Origin: Morganella morganii
GTDB taxonomy: Bacteria > Pseudomonadota > Gammaproteobacteria > Enterobacterales > Enterobacteriaceae
Direction of reading: 5' to 3'
Length of the DNA: 64,000 nucleotides
Assembly: GCF_019402645.1 (NCBI RefSeq)
Contig: NZ_VKKS01000001.1
Coordinates: 645,511-709,510 of the forward strand
In this document: positions 8,032 through 17,608 of the stretch, in pieces
Layout: each line of letters opens with the position of its first letter
Numbering within the stretch: the stretch's first letter is position 1
Made by a program: the position numbers and the translations under genes
The notes under the pieces: model-generated
The model's input: the letters and a program-made list of their open reading frames with translations, nothing else
Told to the model about the DNA's origin: nothing
Databases searched by the model: none

Positions 8032-8441
8032 CTCTGAGTGACGAATGCTGTGTAATTAAAATAGAAAGAACAGTGAAATACATTCAATGTATATAATTAT
8101 ATAGCCTGTTGTGATATTTTCTACTTCTAATGGTGAATTCCCAGGATTAATGGCTTTATTTATGTGTTTAGTTAGTTCTTTATTCACAATATGAATAAAA
8201 TAACTCATAATTAGATGGTTAATTAATCACTAATGAAACGAAAGCGTTAAAAAAAATAAATAAAAACGTTAACACAGATGATGAATTTAAACATATTAAC
8301 TTTATGACGTTACTTTATTTAACAAGTATCAGCAGCAAGCTGCGTAGCTAACTTATTAATAAGATTGGAGTCTTATTTTTAAGGGGGTATCAGGATTTTA
8401 TGTATAAGTGATTTTATTAAATGTTGCGGTACTGTTTGTAT
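8032..8441. other. AT-rich gap upstream of exsA
   Basis: These 410 bp between the sctU stop and the exsA start hold no convincing gene. They are strongly AT-rich and include two related A-rich stretches around GCGTT/ACGTT at about 8238-8272 and a 7-bp hairpin AATAAGA/TCTTATT followed by T residues at 8358-8380. The segment presumably contains the exsA promoter and could terminate transcripts arriving from sctU, but the orientation of the hairpin tail fits the plus strand better. Confidence 0.5.
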
Positions 8442-9527
8442 TTATCGTGAATTGTTTATATTAACGTCTTTTATTTCCCCGGTATTTTGGTCGCTTTTTT
8501 CCAGCCAGTACAGAATTTCTGCAATTATCTCCAGCGTGGCCGGCGGAACAGCTTTGCCAGTCTGACCGAAACGGTAGAGATAGCGGGCCAGATCTTTTTT
8601 CTCAATAAGCGGAATACCTTCCTGATTCGCTATCAGTCGGATACGGAGAGCAAGATCATTTTGTTCTTTGAACGTAATAACCGGTAATGGTGTTCTTTCT
8701 TCACTGTAATCAATACCCACGGCATAGTGAGTCGGGTTAACAACAATACAACGTGATTTTTTAACCGCACTTCGCATATCCTGTTGCTGCATCTCTTTAT
8801 GAAACTGTTTTCGCTTACTTTTTATTTCACTGTTTCCTTCTGATTCTTTGTATTCATTTTTGATTTCTTCTTTGGACATCATCATTTTTTTTTGATAACC
8901 GTACCGGGATATAACAATATCAGTCAGGACCACAACGGAAATACCGGAAAAAAACAGATACAGCAGAAGCTGCCCGATATAGCGTGCGACAACCAGATTT
9001 TCCTGGATACTGACCGTCACCAGCCGTATAAATGACGGGTAATGCTGACGAAGCAGCCAGAAAAGTAACAGCGATAATAAGCCTGCTTTGATGACAGATT
9101 TGATAAATTCCCAAAGATTATTAACTGAAAAAATTTTTTTCAGTCCTTTATGAGGTGAAAGGTTGGCGATATCAAATTTTAGTGCGGATATATTCACCAG
9201 AAAGCCGGACTGAAGAATGTGGCTGATAATAATTCCGGTAATAAAAATGCCTGATATTGACAGAAAAGGAGGTAATAACTCTTTTTTAATTAGTATGTTA
9301 ACGTCTGAAAGCATCAGCAGTAATGGTCGTGTGACTGCATGTTCAAGTGTATATTGTAAGAGTGAATAAAAAGCGGTGTATAGCTGCGGAATAAGCATGA
9401 TAAGACCGGTTACCTGACACAACGAAATCAGAAAAAGTAATAATTCACGGCTTTTGAATACAATCCCTTTTCTGCGGTTATCTCTGCGTTTTTTGGCAGT
9501 AGGTTGCTCTGTTTTTTCTCCGCTCAT
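8442..9527 (-). CDS. sctU: T3SS export apparatus switch protein SctU (YscU/FlhB family)
   Basis: Inner-membrane export gate component that switches substrate class after self-cleavage. The 361-residue protein has four predicted transmembrane helices in the first 210 residues and a cytoplasmic domain with the autocleavage motif NPTH at residues 264-267 (cut between Asn and Pro in the family). The N-terminus MSGEKTEQPTAKKRRDNRRKG is classic for FlhB/YscU. Length fits YscU (354). It is the last gene of the sctN-to-sctU operon, 13 bp after sctT. Confidence 0.97.
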   Translation of the reverse strand: MSGEKTEQPTAKKRRDNRRKGIVFKSRELLLFLISLCQVTGLIMLIPQLYTAFYSLLQYTLEHAVTRPLLLMLSDVNILIKKELLPPFLSISGIFITGIIISHILQSGFLVNISALKFDIANLSPHKGLKKIFSVNNLWEFIKSVIKAGLLSLLLFWLLRQHYPSFIRLVTVSIQENLVVARYIGQLLLYLFFSGISVVVLTDIVISRYGYQKKMMMSKEEIKNEYKESEGNSEIKSKRKQFHKEMQQQDMRSAVKKSRCIVVNPTHYAVGIDYSEERTPLPVITFKEQNDLALRIRLIANQEGIPLIEKKDLARYLYRFGQTGKAVPPATLEIIAEILYWLEKSDQNTGEIKDVNINNSR

Positions 9528-9540
9528 TGGTTTCCTGTTG

Positions 9541-10326
9541 TCAGAAGAGTGGCATATTTAAATTTATGATGAGCGTGAATGTCTTTGTTATCAGTGCAGA
9601 GAGAGGTTCATTAATCAGCATGATATAACCCGCAGCGATAAAGAGGGAAACAACAGATTTCACCGGCATGGCTATCACAAAAACATTTAAGGCAGGAACG
9701 AATTTATTGATAAACGCGAGTGCAATTTCGGTCAGATACATCGGTATGATAAGAGGTAAAGCAAGGTTAACAACGGCATGGCAGTACAGTGACAGTAATT
9801 CTGAAAATAACGGGAACAGGGCCGCCGGAAACAGAATGTGTGATCCGGTGACCGGATACCAGACCAATCCCCGGAAAAAGAGAGTCATTAACTGAAAAAA
9901 TAACCCGGATGTCAGATAGTACAGGATCAGGAATTGTGTGAAAAAAATAGCCGTCAGGGATACCTGTTGTCCGGAAAGCGGGTTGAGTATACTGCCTGTG
10001 GTTGCCCCCCGCTGCTGATCAATAAATTGTCCGGCGGCTTCTGTAGCCCAAAATGGTACAACAGCAATCAGACCGAAGAGCAGCCCGGTAAAAAATTCGG
10101 TGAGAATTATAATGAAAAAAAACAGGGGACTGATTTCAGGTAATACCGGGGGCAGGCTCTGACGGACAAATAACCCGAGAGATAATACGATAGCGTTATT
10201 GATTAAACGATGGCCGAACAGTGATTTATTTACTATGGGGAGCAGTAAAAAAAAACCATATAATCTTGGCAGAGACAGAAAAAATGAGATCAAAAAAGGA
10301 TAAATCAGTTCGGTTAATACCATCAC
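9541..10326 (-). CDS. sctT: T3SS export apparatus protein SctT (YscT/FliR family)
   Basis: Polytopic core component of the export gate with SctR and SctS. The 261-residue protein shows the hydrophobic pattern of the FliR/YscT family and the motif FIDQQRGATTGSILNPLSGQQ at about residues 117-137, which is a hallmark of YscT/SpaR proteins. Length matches YscT (261). It overlaps sctS by 4 bp, as in other Ysc operons. Confidence 0.96.
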   Translation of the reverse strand: MMVLTELIYPFLISFFLSLPRLYGFFLLLPIVNKSLFGHRLINNAIVLSLGLFVRQSLPPVLPEISPLFFFIIILTEFFTGLLFGLIAVVPFWATEAAGQFIDQQRGATTGSILNPLSGQQVSLTAIFFTQFLILYYLTSGLFFQLMTLFFRGLVWYPVTGSHILFPAALFPLFSELLSLYCHAVVNLALPLIIPMYLTEIALAFINKFVPALNVFVIAMPVKSVVSLFIAAGYIMLINEPLSALITKTFTLIINLNMPLF

Positions 10327-10577
10327 AGTAATTCAAATATCTGATTAATGAACAGCAGCAATTGCTGTCCGGACCAGTTCAGAGTCATAAACAGCGTTAT
10401 CACCACAGCAGCCAGTTTGCATAAAAAGCCTAATGTCTGCTCCTGAATCTGGGTAATCGCCTGAATAATAGCGACCAGAACCCCGGTAATGGTTGCCGCG
10501 AGAATAGCCGGTAATGACAGAATAAAAACAAGCCAGAGCATTCTGCCCGCATAAAAAAGCAGGTACTGATCCATCAT
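10323..10577 (-). CDS. sctS: T3SS export apparatus protein SctS (YscS/FliQ family)
   Basis: Small export gate subunit of 84 residues with two transmembrane helices (about 12-38 and 50-76) separated by the conserved loop QAITQIQEQTLGFLCKL, the FliQ/YscS signature. It shares one base with the end of sctR and overlaps sctT by 4 bp. Length matches YscS (88). Confidence 0.96.
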   Translation of the reverse strand: MMDQYLLFYAGRMLWLVFILSLPAILAATITGVLVAIIQAITQIQEQTLGFLCKLAAVVITLFMTLNWSGQQLLLFINQIFELL

Positions 10578-11224
10578 CAGAAATGATAACTGAACAGCAG
10601 GGCCCGGGTCAGTTTTTCCCAGCCGCCGACGATGACAAATAACAGTAATTTTAACGGCAGAGAAAGTGTCATAGGTGATACCATCATCATCCCCATCGCC
10701 AGTAATATATTAGACACAATAAAATCAATAGCCAGGAAAGGTAAATAGAGCAAAAAACCAATTTTAAATGCGCTGATTAACTCACTGAGTGTGAATGAAG
10801 GCAACAGAATATAGAGCGGCGGATTATCCTGTGACGGATGATATCTCTCCGGCCAGATTGTCTTAACGGTTTGCTGAAAAAACTGCCGGGTTTCCGGGGC
10901 AGTATTATTGATTAAAAAGCGGCTGTATATTTTTCCTGCCTGCGTGACGGCTCCGGCCAGATAAACAGGGTCAGCAGAGAGTTTACCGGTATCAATGGAA
11001 TCCCTGATATCGAATAACGTCGGCCCCATCACAAACAATGTCAGGATCAGAGCAAATGAATGCATCGTGAGGTTTGAGGGAATTTGCTGCACACCCATTG
11101 CATTACGGAGCAGTGACAGCACAATACCTATTTTTATAAAGGCGGTGCCTGTCACAATAATAACCGGTATGACGGACAAAAATGCCAGAAGGACGATTAA
11201 TGATACCGGCTCGGAGATAGTCAT
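10577..11224 (-). CDS. sctR: T3SS export apparatus protein SctR (YscR/FliP family)
   Basis: Core export gate subunit. The 215-residue protein contains the FliP/YscR signatures TAFIKIGIVLSLLRNAMGVQQ-type block (about 27-47) and PFLAIDFIVSNILLAMGMMM (about 161-180), with four predicted membrane helices. Length matches YscR (217). It overlaps sctQ by 4 bp and sctS by one base. Confidence 0.97.
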   Translation of the reverse strand: MTISEPVSLIVLLAFLSVIPVIIVTGTAFIKIGIVLSLLRNAMGVQQIPSNLTMHSFALILTLFVMGPTLFDIRDSIDTGKLSADPVYLAGAVTQAGKIYSRFLINNTAPETRQFFQQTVKTIWPERYHPSQDNPPLYILLPSFTLSELISAFKIGFLLYLPFLAIDFIVSNILLAMGMMMVSPMTLSLPLKLLLFVIVGGWEKLTRALLFSYHF

Positions 11225-12129
11225 GATTTGGTACTGACATTTTCTGCTGGTGTGACAAACCCTTTAATCTGAACAGCAAGGCGCTGATGAAAAGAGACGA
11301 GTATACCGTCTGCAATATATTCGCCATCGCAAAAGACACGAATATAATGCTCTGAGTTATCTGTTAATTCAATAAGTGAATCCGGTTTCAGTCCGGCAAG
11401 TTTGTCCAGATTTATTTCTGTATCGGCCAGCCCGAAGCTGAGTGTACTTTTCAGCGGAGATAATAGTATTTTACGCCGGGAGATTGATGTCATTTTTCGG
11501 ATCTTCACCTTATTTGAAAATAATGTACCTGTTGCGACAGGATAGTGCCGGTAATAAACCGATACCGGAATATTACTGTCCGGCAGCGGGCTGACAATCA
11601 GGTCATCAATACATAATGACAGTATCTCACAGGCCGGAAGACAAAAATCAGCGGAGGAAATACGGACTTTAAGGGGTATTTCCGGTATTGATGGCGGAAT
11701 TAATTTAAGGTGTGAATGAATCAGATTTATATCAGAAAAAATAAAGATACTACCGGAAAAAATGGCAGTGTAACCCGTGATGGTTTTTTCTTCTTTTATT
11801 ATTTTCCGGGCAGTTAATCCGGCTGAAAATTTATCCAGCCATGCTGAAATAAGCGCCATCAGTATATTATCCGGTAATAAACGGATCTCTGTTCCTGACA
11901 GCGGGTTTTGCAGTAAAACAGCCAGGTCATCACAGGTGCAGTAAATAAACCCGTGCCATTCTTCCCTGCTGACAGCCAGGGTCAGTGTGGTTGTGTGCGT
12001 CTGGTAACTGATTTCTGCACGTTGTGTGCCGAAGGTATAGTGTGTCTGATAACGCTGACGCAGCAGGATACCGGTCATCTCCTGTTCTGTGAGTATGACA
12101 ACCGGATTTCCTGTTTCACCTGAAGCCAT
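11221..12129 (-). CDS. sctQ: T3SS sorting-platform (C-ring) protein SctQ (YscQ family)
   Basis: Cytoplasmic platform protein that binds SctL/SctN and cargo. The 302-residue length matches YscQ (307). The C-terminal 80 residues form a SpoA/FliN-like domain, with the family pattern LSFGLADTEINLDKLAGLKPDSLIEL followed by the acidic strand and a glycine-less end. In Yersinia an internal start makes a short SctQ-C protein. Here a Met codon at 11493 in the corresponding place (MTSISRRKI) would give a 90-residue SctQ-C, with only a weak purine stretch upstream. The N-terminal two thirds are poorly conserved, as usual for the family. Confidence 0.9.
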   Translation of the reverse strand: MASGETGNPVVILTEQEMTGILLRQRYQTHYTFGTQRAEISYQTHTTTLTLAVSREEWHGFIYCTCDDLAVLLQNPLSGTEIRLLPDNILMALISAWLDKFSAGLTARKIIKEEKTITGYTAIFSGSIFIFSDINLIHSHLKLIPPSIPEIPLKVRISSADFCLPACEILSLCIDDLIVSPLPDSNIPVSVYYRHYPVATGTLFSNKVKIRKMTSISRRKILLSPLKSTLSFGLADTEINLDKLAGLKPDSLIELTDNSEHYIRVFCDGEYIADGILVSFHQRLAVQIKGFVTPAENVSTKS

Positions 12130-12861
12130 TTATTTGCGCCTCGCGGCAGAATCTGACCCGGTGAGTGATAGTGTGACTGCCTGAGGAATTTTTTGTGTAA
12201 GCCGCTCCTGCAACTGCGGCAGACAGGATTGTAAAAATGCCAGGCCTCCCGGCGGACAACAGATCTGTATATGTATACCCTCCGCCCGGTGGTGAATAGT
12301 AAAGCGGATCTCTCCCAGTGCCGGAAAGGTGGCGCGGCAGGTCGTCAGTGTTTCGGTTTGCCGGGAAATATGTGTGATGCGGGTAACCAGGGTATCTGTG
12401 ATGCGGGTAATGATATCGGTCTGCCGGATCTCAAGATGAGCGGTCATTTTTTCTGTACCGGTGCGCGGTATATTCTCTGCGGGAATATCTGCCGGTACAT
12501 CAGTTGCTGTAATTTTGCTGTTATTGTTTTTTTCCGGTATGTGATTCCGGATAAACAGCAGATTATGTGTTTGCGGCCGCTCTTCTCTGCCCGGAAGAAA
12601 ACCGGGTATGGACTCTGTGTTTTTGGGTTGTGAAAATGGTTGCGCCGGTACTAAAAACGCAGGAAGTTGTGGCAATACAGGATGCGGATTTACTGACAGT
12701 TTTCCGGATTCTGTCTGCGGCTTTCCGTGCCGGAGGACGGATAAAAACTGTCGGACCTCTGACGTGGTGGCAGCGGCGGGCGAAGGACATGATATGACCG
12801 GCCGCGCTGCTGCCGGCGGTTGCAGACGGATGAATACGGGAAACGGAAAAAGGCGGGCCAT
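12130..12861 (-). CDS. sctP: T3SS needle length ruler SctP (YscP/PscP family), short version
   Basis: Secreted molecular ruler that sets needle length and triggers substrate switching through its C-terminal T3S4 domain. The 243-residue protein has a long Pro/Ser/Thr-rich low-complexity N-terminal half and a folded C-terminal domain (about 150-243, with the strand pairs of the T3S4 domain such as ALGEIRFTIHHRAEGIHIQI). It is much shorter than YscP (515 in a common strain) and PscP (369). Position between sctO and sctQ is standard. It shares one base with sctO and abuts sctQ. Confidence 0.85.
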   Translation of the reverse strand: MARLFPFPVFIRLQPPAAARPVISCPSPAAATTSEVRQFLSVLRHGKPQTESGKLSVNPHPVLPQLPAFLVPAQPFSQPKNTESIPGFLPGREERPQTHNLLFIRNHIPEKNNNSKITATDVPADIPAENIPRTGTEKMTAHLEIRQTDIITRITDTLVTRITHISRQTETLTTCRATFPALGEIRFTIHHRAEGIHIQICCPPGGLAFLQSCLPQLQERLTQKIPQAVTLSLTGSDSAARRK

Positions 12862-13253
12862 CAGAATACATTCCGGCTGATAAGCTGTTGTTTCAGTGTC
12901 AATCGCTGTAAACGCTGCTGCTGCTTATACAGACGGGCCTGCACTGCATCTCTGGTCTGAGCATGACGGAGAAGGGCATCTTCAGCCAGCCCGGTTCCGG
13001 CAATCATGTCAGCAAAATGCTGCCTCAGGGTATCCAGCCTGGTGGCCGTTGTGACTGCTGAGAGACAGAAATCCGCTGAGAATGCTGCCCGGGCCTTCAG
13101 CAGAGCAGCTTTCTGCTGCTCCAGCTCCGCCTGCCGGTGGTTCAGTTGCCGGAGTGTTTTGCGTGTCTCAGCCAATTGCTGTTCAGCCAGTGCCGACTGA
13201 TGCCGGTAGTAGCGCAGAATACGCGCCTGTTTACTGTTAATTTCACCGGTCAT
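12861..13253 (-). CDS. sctO: T3SS central stalk protein SctO (YscO/PscO family)
   Basis: Coiled-coil stalk inserted in the ATPase hexamer, related to FliJ. The 130-residue protein is almost entirely a charged, Gln/Leu/Arg-rich antiparallel coiled coil ([20 protein letters not shown] and following). Length is close to YscO (154) and PscO (158), slightly short. It overlaps the end of sctN by 11 bp and shares one base with sctP. Confidence 0.9.
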   Translation of the reverse strand: MTGEINSKQARILRYYRHQSALAEQQLAETRKTLRQLNHRQAELEQQKAALLKARAAFSADFCLSAVTTATRLDTLRQHFADMIAGTGLAEDALLRHAQTRDAVQARLYKQQQRLQRLTLKQQLISRNVF

Positions 13254-14568
13254 AATACAACTCCGTTATTTCGCGGCAGGTTTGGGCATAGTCCTGAGAT
13301 TCGTCAGTACCCTGTTTCAGCCATTGCATAATACGGCGGTATTTCCGGATCACCTCGTCGTTCTCCGGGTTCTTTCCTGGTTCATATTCACCAAGCTGAA
13401 TCAGAAATTCCAGTTCATCATATTGTGCGAGCACTGTCTTTACAGCGGCGGCCGCTTTTTTCTGACTTTCCGGGATTATCCTGTTCATGACCCGGCTTGC
13501 GGATTTCAGGACATCAATAGCCGGATAATGCTGCATTTCCGCCAGTTTGCGGGTCAGAATAATGTGTCCGTCGAGGATTGACCGGGTTTCATCGGCAACC
13601 GGCTCATTCAGGTCATCACCTTCGACCAGAACAGTATAAAGCGCGGTGATAGAGCCGTTTTCTGATTGTCCGGCTCTTTCCATCAGTACCGGTAACCCGG
13701 CGAAGACGGAAGGCGGGTATCCCTGACGTGCCGGAGGTTCTCCTGCGGCTAATCCGATTTCACGCTGTGCGCGGGCATACCGGGTGACGGAATCCATCAG
13801 CAGCAGAACCCGTTTTCCCCGGTCACGGAAATATTCGGCAATCCGTGTGGCTGTGAAACCGGCTTTAGCCCGTTCAATAGCCGGCCTGTCCGAAGTGGAG
13901 ACAACCAATACCGCCTTTTTCAGCCCTTCTTCCCCCAGGTCATGCTTAATAAACTCATTCAGCTCCCGGCCCCGCTCACCGATCAGCGCCAGCACACAAA
14001 TATCCGCTTCTGTATTGCGGATAATGGCCGCAAGCAGTGTGCTTTTCCCTCCGCCGGCTGCGGCAAAAATTCCCATGCGCTGGCCTTCCCCGCAGGTCAG
14101 CAGGCCATCAACAGCACGGATACCCAGAGATATCGGGGTGGTGATCATTTTTCTGTTCAGCGCGGGCGGCGGATCGTTGTTCAACTGCCCGCAGGAGACA
14201 TCCTGTGCAGATGAAACCGGTGTCAGCGGCTCCCCCAGCCCGTTAAAAATGTGCCCGGTCATTGCAGGCCACAGCGCGATTTTCAGGGGGGCGCCGGTGG
14301 TGATAACGGCGGTATTCGCTGAAATTCCCGTCAGTTCCCCGTAAGGTGCCAGCAAAGCATCCCGGCCGTCCAGCCCGGCAACTTCCGCTTTCAGCCGCTT
14401 TCCGGGGGTCAGCAGCAGGCATATATCACCGATTTTCACGTGACTGACCGATGCCCGGATCAGTGTGCCGGTGACACTGAGTACCCTGCCGTGCGGGGTG
14501 AAAAATGTTCTGTCTGTTATCGCCTGTTGTCGTTTTCTGAGGCGGGAACGTAGTGCGGTAATGGTCAT
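13243..14568 (-). CDS. sctN: T3SS ATPase SctN (YscN/PscN family)
   Basis: Hexameric ATPase that releases chaperones and unfolds cargo at the base of the injectisome. The 441-residue protein contains a Walker A motif AAAGGGKST at about residues 169-177, the catalytic block [10 protein letters not shown] (about 199-208), a Walker B region around [28 protein letters not shown], and the [30 protein letters not shown] block of type III/flagellar ATPases. Length is that of YscN (439). It heads the leftward sctN-U operon and is divergent from sctX across 159 bp. No yopN-like gene lies in that gap. Confidence 0.98.
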   Translation of the reverse strand: MTITALRSRLRKRQQAITDRTFFTPHGRVLSVTGTLIRASVSHVKIGDICLLLTPGKRLKAEVAGLDGRDALLAPYGELTGISANTAVITTGAPLKIALWPAMTGHIFNGLGEPLTPVSSAQDVSCGQLNNDPPPALNRKMITTPISLGIRAVDGLLTCGEGQRMGIFAAAGGGKSTLLAAIIRNTEADICVLALIGERGRELNEFIKHDLGEEGLKKAVLVVSTSDRPAIERAKAGFTATRIAEYFRDRGKRVLLLMDSVTRYARAQREIGLAAGEPPARQGYPPSVFAGLPVLMERAGQSENGSITALYTVLVEGDDLNEPVADETRSILDGHIILTRKLAEMQHYPAIDVLKSASRVMNRIIPESQKKAAAAVKTVLAQYDELEFLIQLGEYEPGKNPENDEVIRKYRRIMQWLKQGTDESQDYAQTCREITELYYDR

Positions 14569-14727
14569 AAAAACTCCTCTGTACCAGTCTGACTGAAATA
14601 TGCCGGTTGTGATGTCAGGGACGGAGGTTTTTTTACTGAAAGCAGCAGATGAAATATAAAAATAAACGGATACTGTTATCAGGATATTCCGGCCGGCAGG
14701 CCGTTATTATTACCGGAGAGGTGACAG

Positions 14728-15099
14728 ATGATTAATGGTATTCCTGCCTATGGTGCGGTTCTTCCGGAAGGACATCCGCAGGAAATGTCAGCCGGAATGA
14801 CACCGGCGGCGGTAAAAACGGCAATACAGGCGGAATACAGTGATTATTTTCTGCCTGAACTGACGGCACTGTATAAGCATAAAAATGACCGTGAACAGTT
14901 ATATTTTTCCGCACAGCCGGTTATTGATCCGCAGTTATCCGGTCAGCCGGTATTATTTTGTGAGTTGCTGAGTGATATCTGTTTATTAACAAAATCTGAT
15001 CCGGATCCTGATATCTCTGCTGCTTTTCCGATCTTAAGCTCATTGCTCGAAAATATGTTACTACTGATGTCTCATAAAAAACTGATGATAAAAGCATAA
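14728..15099 (+). CDS. yscX: T3SS export component SctX (YscX/PscX family)
   Basis: YscX with YscY forms a complex that binds SctV and is required for export in Ysc-type systems. The 123-residue length fits YscX (122). The C-terminal half carries the family-type pattern LPELTALYKHKN...L...QPVIDP then a helix rich in Leu/Ser. A strong GGAGAGG ribosome binding site precedes the ATG. It is first in the rightward operon and lies 4 bp before sctY. In Yersinia and Pseudomonas it is preceded by yopN-tyeA-sycN, which are absent here. Confidence 0.86.
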   Translation: MINGIPAYGAVLPEGHPQEMSAGMTPAAVKTAIQAEYSDYFLPELTALYKHKNDREQLYFSAQPVIDPQLSGQPVLFCELLSDICLLTKSDPDPDISAAFPILSSLLENMLLLMSHKKLMIKA

Positions 15100-15103
15100 T
15101 ATT

Positions 15104-15430
15104 ATGAATCAATTACAAATTGAAGTATTATTCCAGCAATCCTGGCTGCAGTTTCAGTATGGTTTTTTTAATAACAGTATTACGCTGCTCCGTACTTTAC
15201 TTATATATAAACCGGAACATATCCGTGCCCGCAGAGCATTAATCCTCGCATTAATTGAGCATAAACAGGGACAGGAGGCATTATTTCAGTGTGCACTGCT
15301 GCACTATGCCGGATATCGCGATGCTGATTTACTGTTGTGTGAAACACTGGCATTTCAGCAGGAAGGATTATATGAGGAAGCCCTGGAAAGCTATCAATGC
15401 TATCTGCTGAACAAGGCAAGCTGTGGCTGA
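15104..15430 (+). CDS. yscY: T3SS chaperone SctY (YscY/PscY, TPR-like)
   Basis: TPR-type partner and chaperone of YscX. The 108-residue protein has a TPR-like repeat pattern ([15 protein letters not shown], [21 protein letters not shown], then [20 protein letters not shown]) and matches YscY in length (114). It follows yscX by 4 bp and overlaps sctV by 8 bp, the exact X-Y-V order of Ysc systems. Confidence 0.9.
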   Translation: MNQLQIEVLFQQSWLQFQYGFFNNSITLLRTLLIYKPEHIRARRALILALIEHKQGQEALFQCALLHYAGYRDADLLLCETLAFQQEGLYEEALESYQCYLLNKASCG

Positions 15431-17582
15431 CACCAAATCACTGTTTCTCCGTATCGCCGGCCGGCAGGATATATTTCTCGCATTGTTATTGCTGGCCGTT
15501 ATTCTGATGATGATCCTGCCGCTTCCGGATTTTATTCTGGATGCACTGATCGCCGTTAATATGATGATATCACTCACGTTGCTGATGATGTCGGTATATA
15601 TCCGTTCTCCTCTCCAGTTTTCTGCTTTCCCCGTTGTACTGCTGGTGACAACCCTTTTCCGGCTGGCACTGGCCGTCAGTACCACCCGGATGATTCTGCT
15701 GGAAGCGGATGCCGGACAAATTGTGGCCACCTTCGGGGAATTTGTTGTCGGCGGTAATTTGGTCGTGGGTATTGTTATCTTCCTGATTATTACCGTTGTG
15801 CAGTTTCTGGTCATTACTAAAGGTGCGGAGCGTGTGGCAGAGGTCAGTGCCCGGTTTTCCCTGGATGCTATGCCCGGTAAGCAGATGAGTATTGACGGCG
15901 ATATGCGGGCGGGGGTCATCGATATGGAGGAAGCCCGCGAGCGGCGGCAAAAGGTGGAGAAAGAGAGTCAGATGTTCGGCTCTATGGATGGCGCGATGAA
16001 ATTCATCAAAGGTGATGCTATCGCCGGGCTGGTGATTATCTGTGTCAATATTCTCGGCGGATTGGCTATCGGTACCGTGCAAAAAGGAATGACTGCCGCC
16101 GATGCATTACAGCTTTACAGCATCCTGACCGTCGGGGATGGTATGGTTTCGCAGATCCCCGCATTGCTGATTGCAGTGACATCCGGGATTATTGTCACCC
16201 GGGTTTCTTCAGAAGATGCCCGTGACCTCGGCAATGATATCGGGCAGCAGATCACCGGACAACCGCAGGCATTGCAGGTCGGCGGTTTTCTGCTGTTACT
16301 GTTCGGGTTTGTCCCGGGATTTCCGGCATTTACCTTTATGGTTCTGGCGCTGATCTTAAGCGGCGGGGGATATCTGCTGAAACGGCGGGCACAGAATCAG
16401 AACAAACCCCGCGAACAGTCTCTGAGTGCTGCCGTGGCGGATGGTGCAGGGGCTCCGGTACTCCGCTCTGCTGACCGGACAGGAAAAACGGACGGCAGCA
16501 ATGAGATTCTGGCTGAGCCGGAAACTTTCGCACTGACGGTTCCCCTGATGATGGAGTTCAGCACCTCACTGTATACAGGATTGTATGCGGATGATTTTAA
16601 TCAGGCACTGATTCAGCTGCGGCGCAGTCTTTATCTTTCTCTGGGGGTGCCGTTTCCCGGGGTGTATCTGCATTTTACCGATAATCTCCCGGCAGATACT
16701 TACCGTATTTTATTGCAGGAAGTACCGGTCGGAGAGGGGATTTTACCCGACAAACAGCGGCTGATCCGGGGGGAGGAAAAACAGCTGACCATGCTCGGCA
16801 TTCAGTATGAAAAAAAGGACATCTGGTTTGACGGCACTCCCGTTTACCGGGTAACACTGCGGGAATCAGAGCGGGCGGAAAAAGCCGGCCTGTATTGTTT
16901 GTCTCCGATGGAGATTATTAAAGCCCATCTGGCTTTTATTTTACAAAAATATGCGGCAGATTTTATTGGTATTCAGGAAACCCGTTATTTACTCGGGCAG
17001 ATGGAAGGCAGCTTCAGTGAACTGGTCCGGGAGGTTCAGCGTGTTGTGCCGCTTTATAAAATTACGGATGTTCTGCAACGGCTGGTCGGGGAGGATATTT
17101 CCATCCGCAACATGCGGACTATTCTGGAAGCGCTGACAGAGTGGGGGCAAAATGAAAAAGATATCGTCATGCTGACAGAATATGTCAGGGGGGAACTGAG
17201 CCGGTATATTTGTCATAAATACAGTAACGGAAATCATATTTTACCGGCATTTTTATATGATCATGAACTGGAGGATGTGATACGCAATCATATCCGGCAG
17301 ACAATTTCAGGAAGTTATCTGACTCTGCCGCCGGCAATGCATGAAAAGCTGATGGATGCCATGAAGGCGGTATTTGGTGATTTACAGAAAATGATGCACA
17401 GACCGGTTCTGATTGTATCACGGGATATCCGGCGTTATGTCCGGCGGTTTATCGAGCAGGACTTTCCGGCATTACCGGTTATTTCATATCAGGAGTTACT
17501 GCCGTCTATGAATATCCAGCCGCTCGGCCGGGTTAAAATAGATGAATTAACAAACACACAGATTGATAATGATATAATATAA
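15423..17582 (+). CDS. sctV: T3SS export gate protein SctV (YscV/LcrD, PcrD family)
   Basis: Large export gate protein: eight predicted transmembrane helices in the first 330 residues, with the FHIPEP-family blocks [22 protein letters not shown] and [22 protein letters not shown], then a cytoplasmic nonameric ring domain (about 370-719) that binds chaperone-cargo and SctX/SctY. The 719-residue length matches YscV (704) and PcrD (706). A charged linker at about 330-365 is rich in Gln/Asn/Arg. The start overlaps sctY. The block is intact. Confidence 0.98.
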   Translation: MADTKSLFLRIAGRQDIFLALLLLAVILMMILPLPDFILDALIAVNMMISLTLLMMSVYIRSPLQFSAFPVVLLVTTLFRLALAVSTTRMILLEADAGQIVATFGEFVVGGNLVVGIVIFLIITVVQFLVITKGAERVAEVSARFSLDAMPGKQMSIDGDMRAGVIDMEEARERRQKVEKESQMFGSMDGAMKFIKGDAIAGLVIICVNILGGLAIGTVQKGMTAADALQLYSILTVGDGMVSQIPALLIAVTSGIIVTRVSSEDARDLGNDIGQQITGQPQALQVGGFLLLLFGFVPGFPAFTFMVLALILSGGGYLLKRRAQNQNKPREQSLSAAVADGAGAPVLRSADRTGKTDGSNEILAEPETFALTVPLMMEFSTSLYTGLYADDFNQALIQLRRSLYLSLGVPFPGVYLHFTDNLPADTYRILLQEVPVGEGILPDKQRLIRGEEKQLTMLGIQYEKKDIWFDGTPVYRVTLRESERAEKAGLYCLSPMEIIKAHLAFILQKYAADFIGIQETRYLLGQMEGSFSELVREVQRVVPLYKITDVLQRLVGEDISIRNMRTILEALTEWGQNEKDIVMLTEYVRGELSRYICHKYSNGNHILPAFLYDHELEDVIRNHIRQTISGSYLTLPPAMHEKLMDAMKAVFGDLQKMMHRPVLIVSRDIRRYVRRFIEQDFPALPVISYQELLPSMNIQPLGRVKIDELTNTQIDNDII

Positions 17583-17608
17583 GGGGTTTTTTCTCTATTA
17601 TTCTCAGC

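Noticed and set aside
13784..14344. 186-residue open frame on the plus strand
   Set aside because: Antisense to sctN, which has all ATPase motifs.
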